Source of the DNA: Flavobacteriaceae bacterium
Lineage (GTDB): Bacteria > Bacteroidota > Bacteroidia > Flavobacteriales > Flavobacteriaceae
DNA length: 5,463 bases
Direction: 5' to 3'
Assembly (NCBI GenBank): GCA_018672145.1
Contig: JABHGH010000064.1
Location: 1-5,463 of the forward strand
Notes under the pieces: generated by a model
What the model saw: only the letters and a program-made list of their open reading frames with translations
Database searches by the model: none
What the model was told of the DNA's origin: nothing
In this document: piece by piece, positions 5,285 through 5,463 of the stretch
Layout of the letters: every line of letters begins with the position of its first letter
Position numbering within the stretch: position 1 is the first letter of the stretch
Program-made: the position numbers and the translations under genes

Positions 5285-5463
5285 TGAAGAGTTTGATCCT
5301 GGCTCAGGATGAACGCTAGCGGCAGGCCTAACACATGCAAGTCGAGGGGTAACAGGGAAAAGCTTGCTTTTCCGCTGACGACCGGCGCACGGGTGCGTAA
5401 CGCGTATGCAACCTACCTTTTACAGGAGTATAGCCCAGAGAAATTTGGATTAATCCTCCATAA
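5281..5463 (+). rRNA. rrs: 16S ribosomal RNA, 5' part
   Basis: The universal start TGAAGAGTTTGATCCTGGCTC lies at 5285 onward, followed by AGGATGAACGCTAGCGGCAGGCCTAACACATGCAAGTCGAG. Aligning with the E. coli numbering puts base 1 near 5281, but the exact mature end is not visible. The V1 stem (GGGAAAAGCTTGCTTTTCC) and then ACGGGTGCGTAACGCGTATGCAACCTACC and TAGCCCAGAGAAATTTGGATTAAT are wording typical of Flavobacteriaceae. The gene runs off the right edge after about 183 of some 1500 bases, so the rest of the operon is not seen. Tandem promoters P1 and P2 precede it, and no protein gene lies between them and the rRNA. Confidence 0.97.

Overview
The window looks like chromosomal DNA from a member of the Bacteroidota, most likely the family Flavobacteriaceae. 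Four things point there. The start of a 16S rRNA gene at the right end has flavobacterial wording in its first 180 bases. Several promoters fit the Bacteroidota form TTG-N19-TAnnTTTG. The genes lack Shine-Dalgarno sequences and have A/T-rich leaders instead. One gene encodes a DUF4294 protein, a family I know from Flavobacteriia. The DNA is AT-rich and looks uniform, with no insertion sequence, integrase, CRISPR array or other clear sign of transfer.

Layout, left to right. (1) The last 40 codons of pyrD (class 2 dihydroorotate dehydrogenase). (2) A 70-residue GlsB/YeaQ/YmgE-like small membrane protein. (3) A 239-bp gap with no convincing gene. It holds a strong AGGAGG motif before a six-codon frame and an unexplained 47-codon open stretch on the minus strand. 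(4) A LysE/RhtB-type exporter. (5) acs, acetyl-CoA synthetase, 41 bp after the exporter on the same strand. (6) An M42-family metallo-aminopeptidase on the minus strand, whose 3' end overlaps the 3' end of acs by 20 bp. (7) Divergent from it, across 68 bp, a secreted DUF4294 protein. (8) A 368-bp rRNA leader with two tandem promoters of identical geometry, inverted repeats, a boxA-like element and a UUCG-capped hairpin. (9) The first 183 bases of 16S rRNA (rrs), cut off by the window end.

The genes are mostly housekeeping: pyrimidine synthesis, acetate activation, peptide breakdown, solute export and ribosome production. There is no evidence that they form one pathway. I found no clearly novel system. 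The parts most worth a second look are the rRNA promoter region, the convergent acs/peptidase overlap, the divergent peptidase/DUF4294 promoter region, and the minus-strand open stretch at 464-607.
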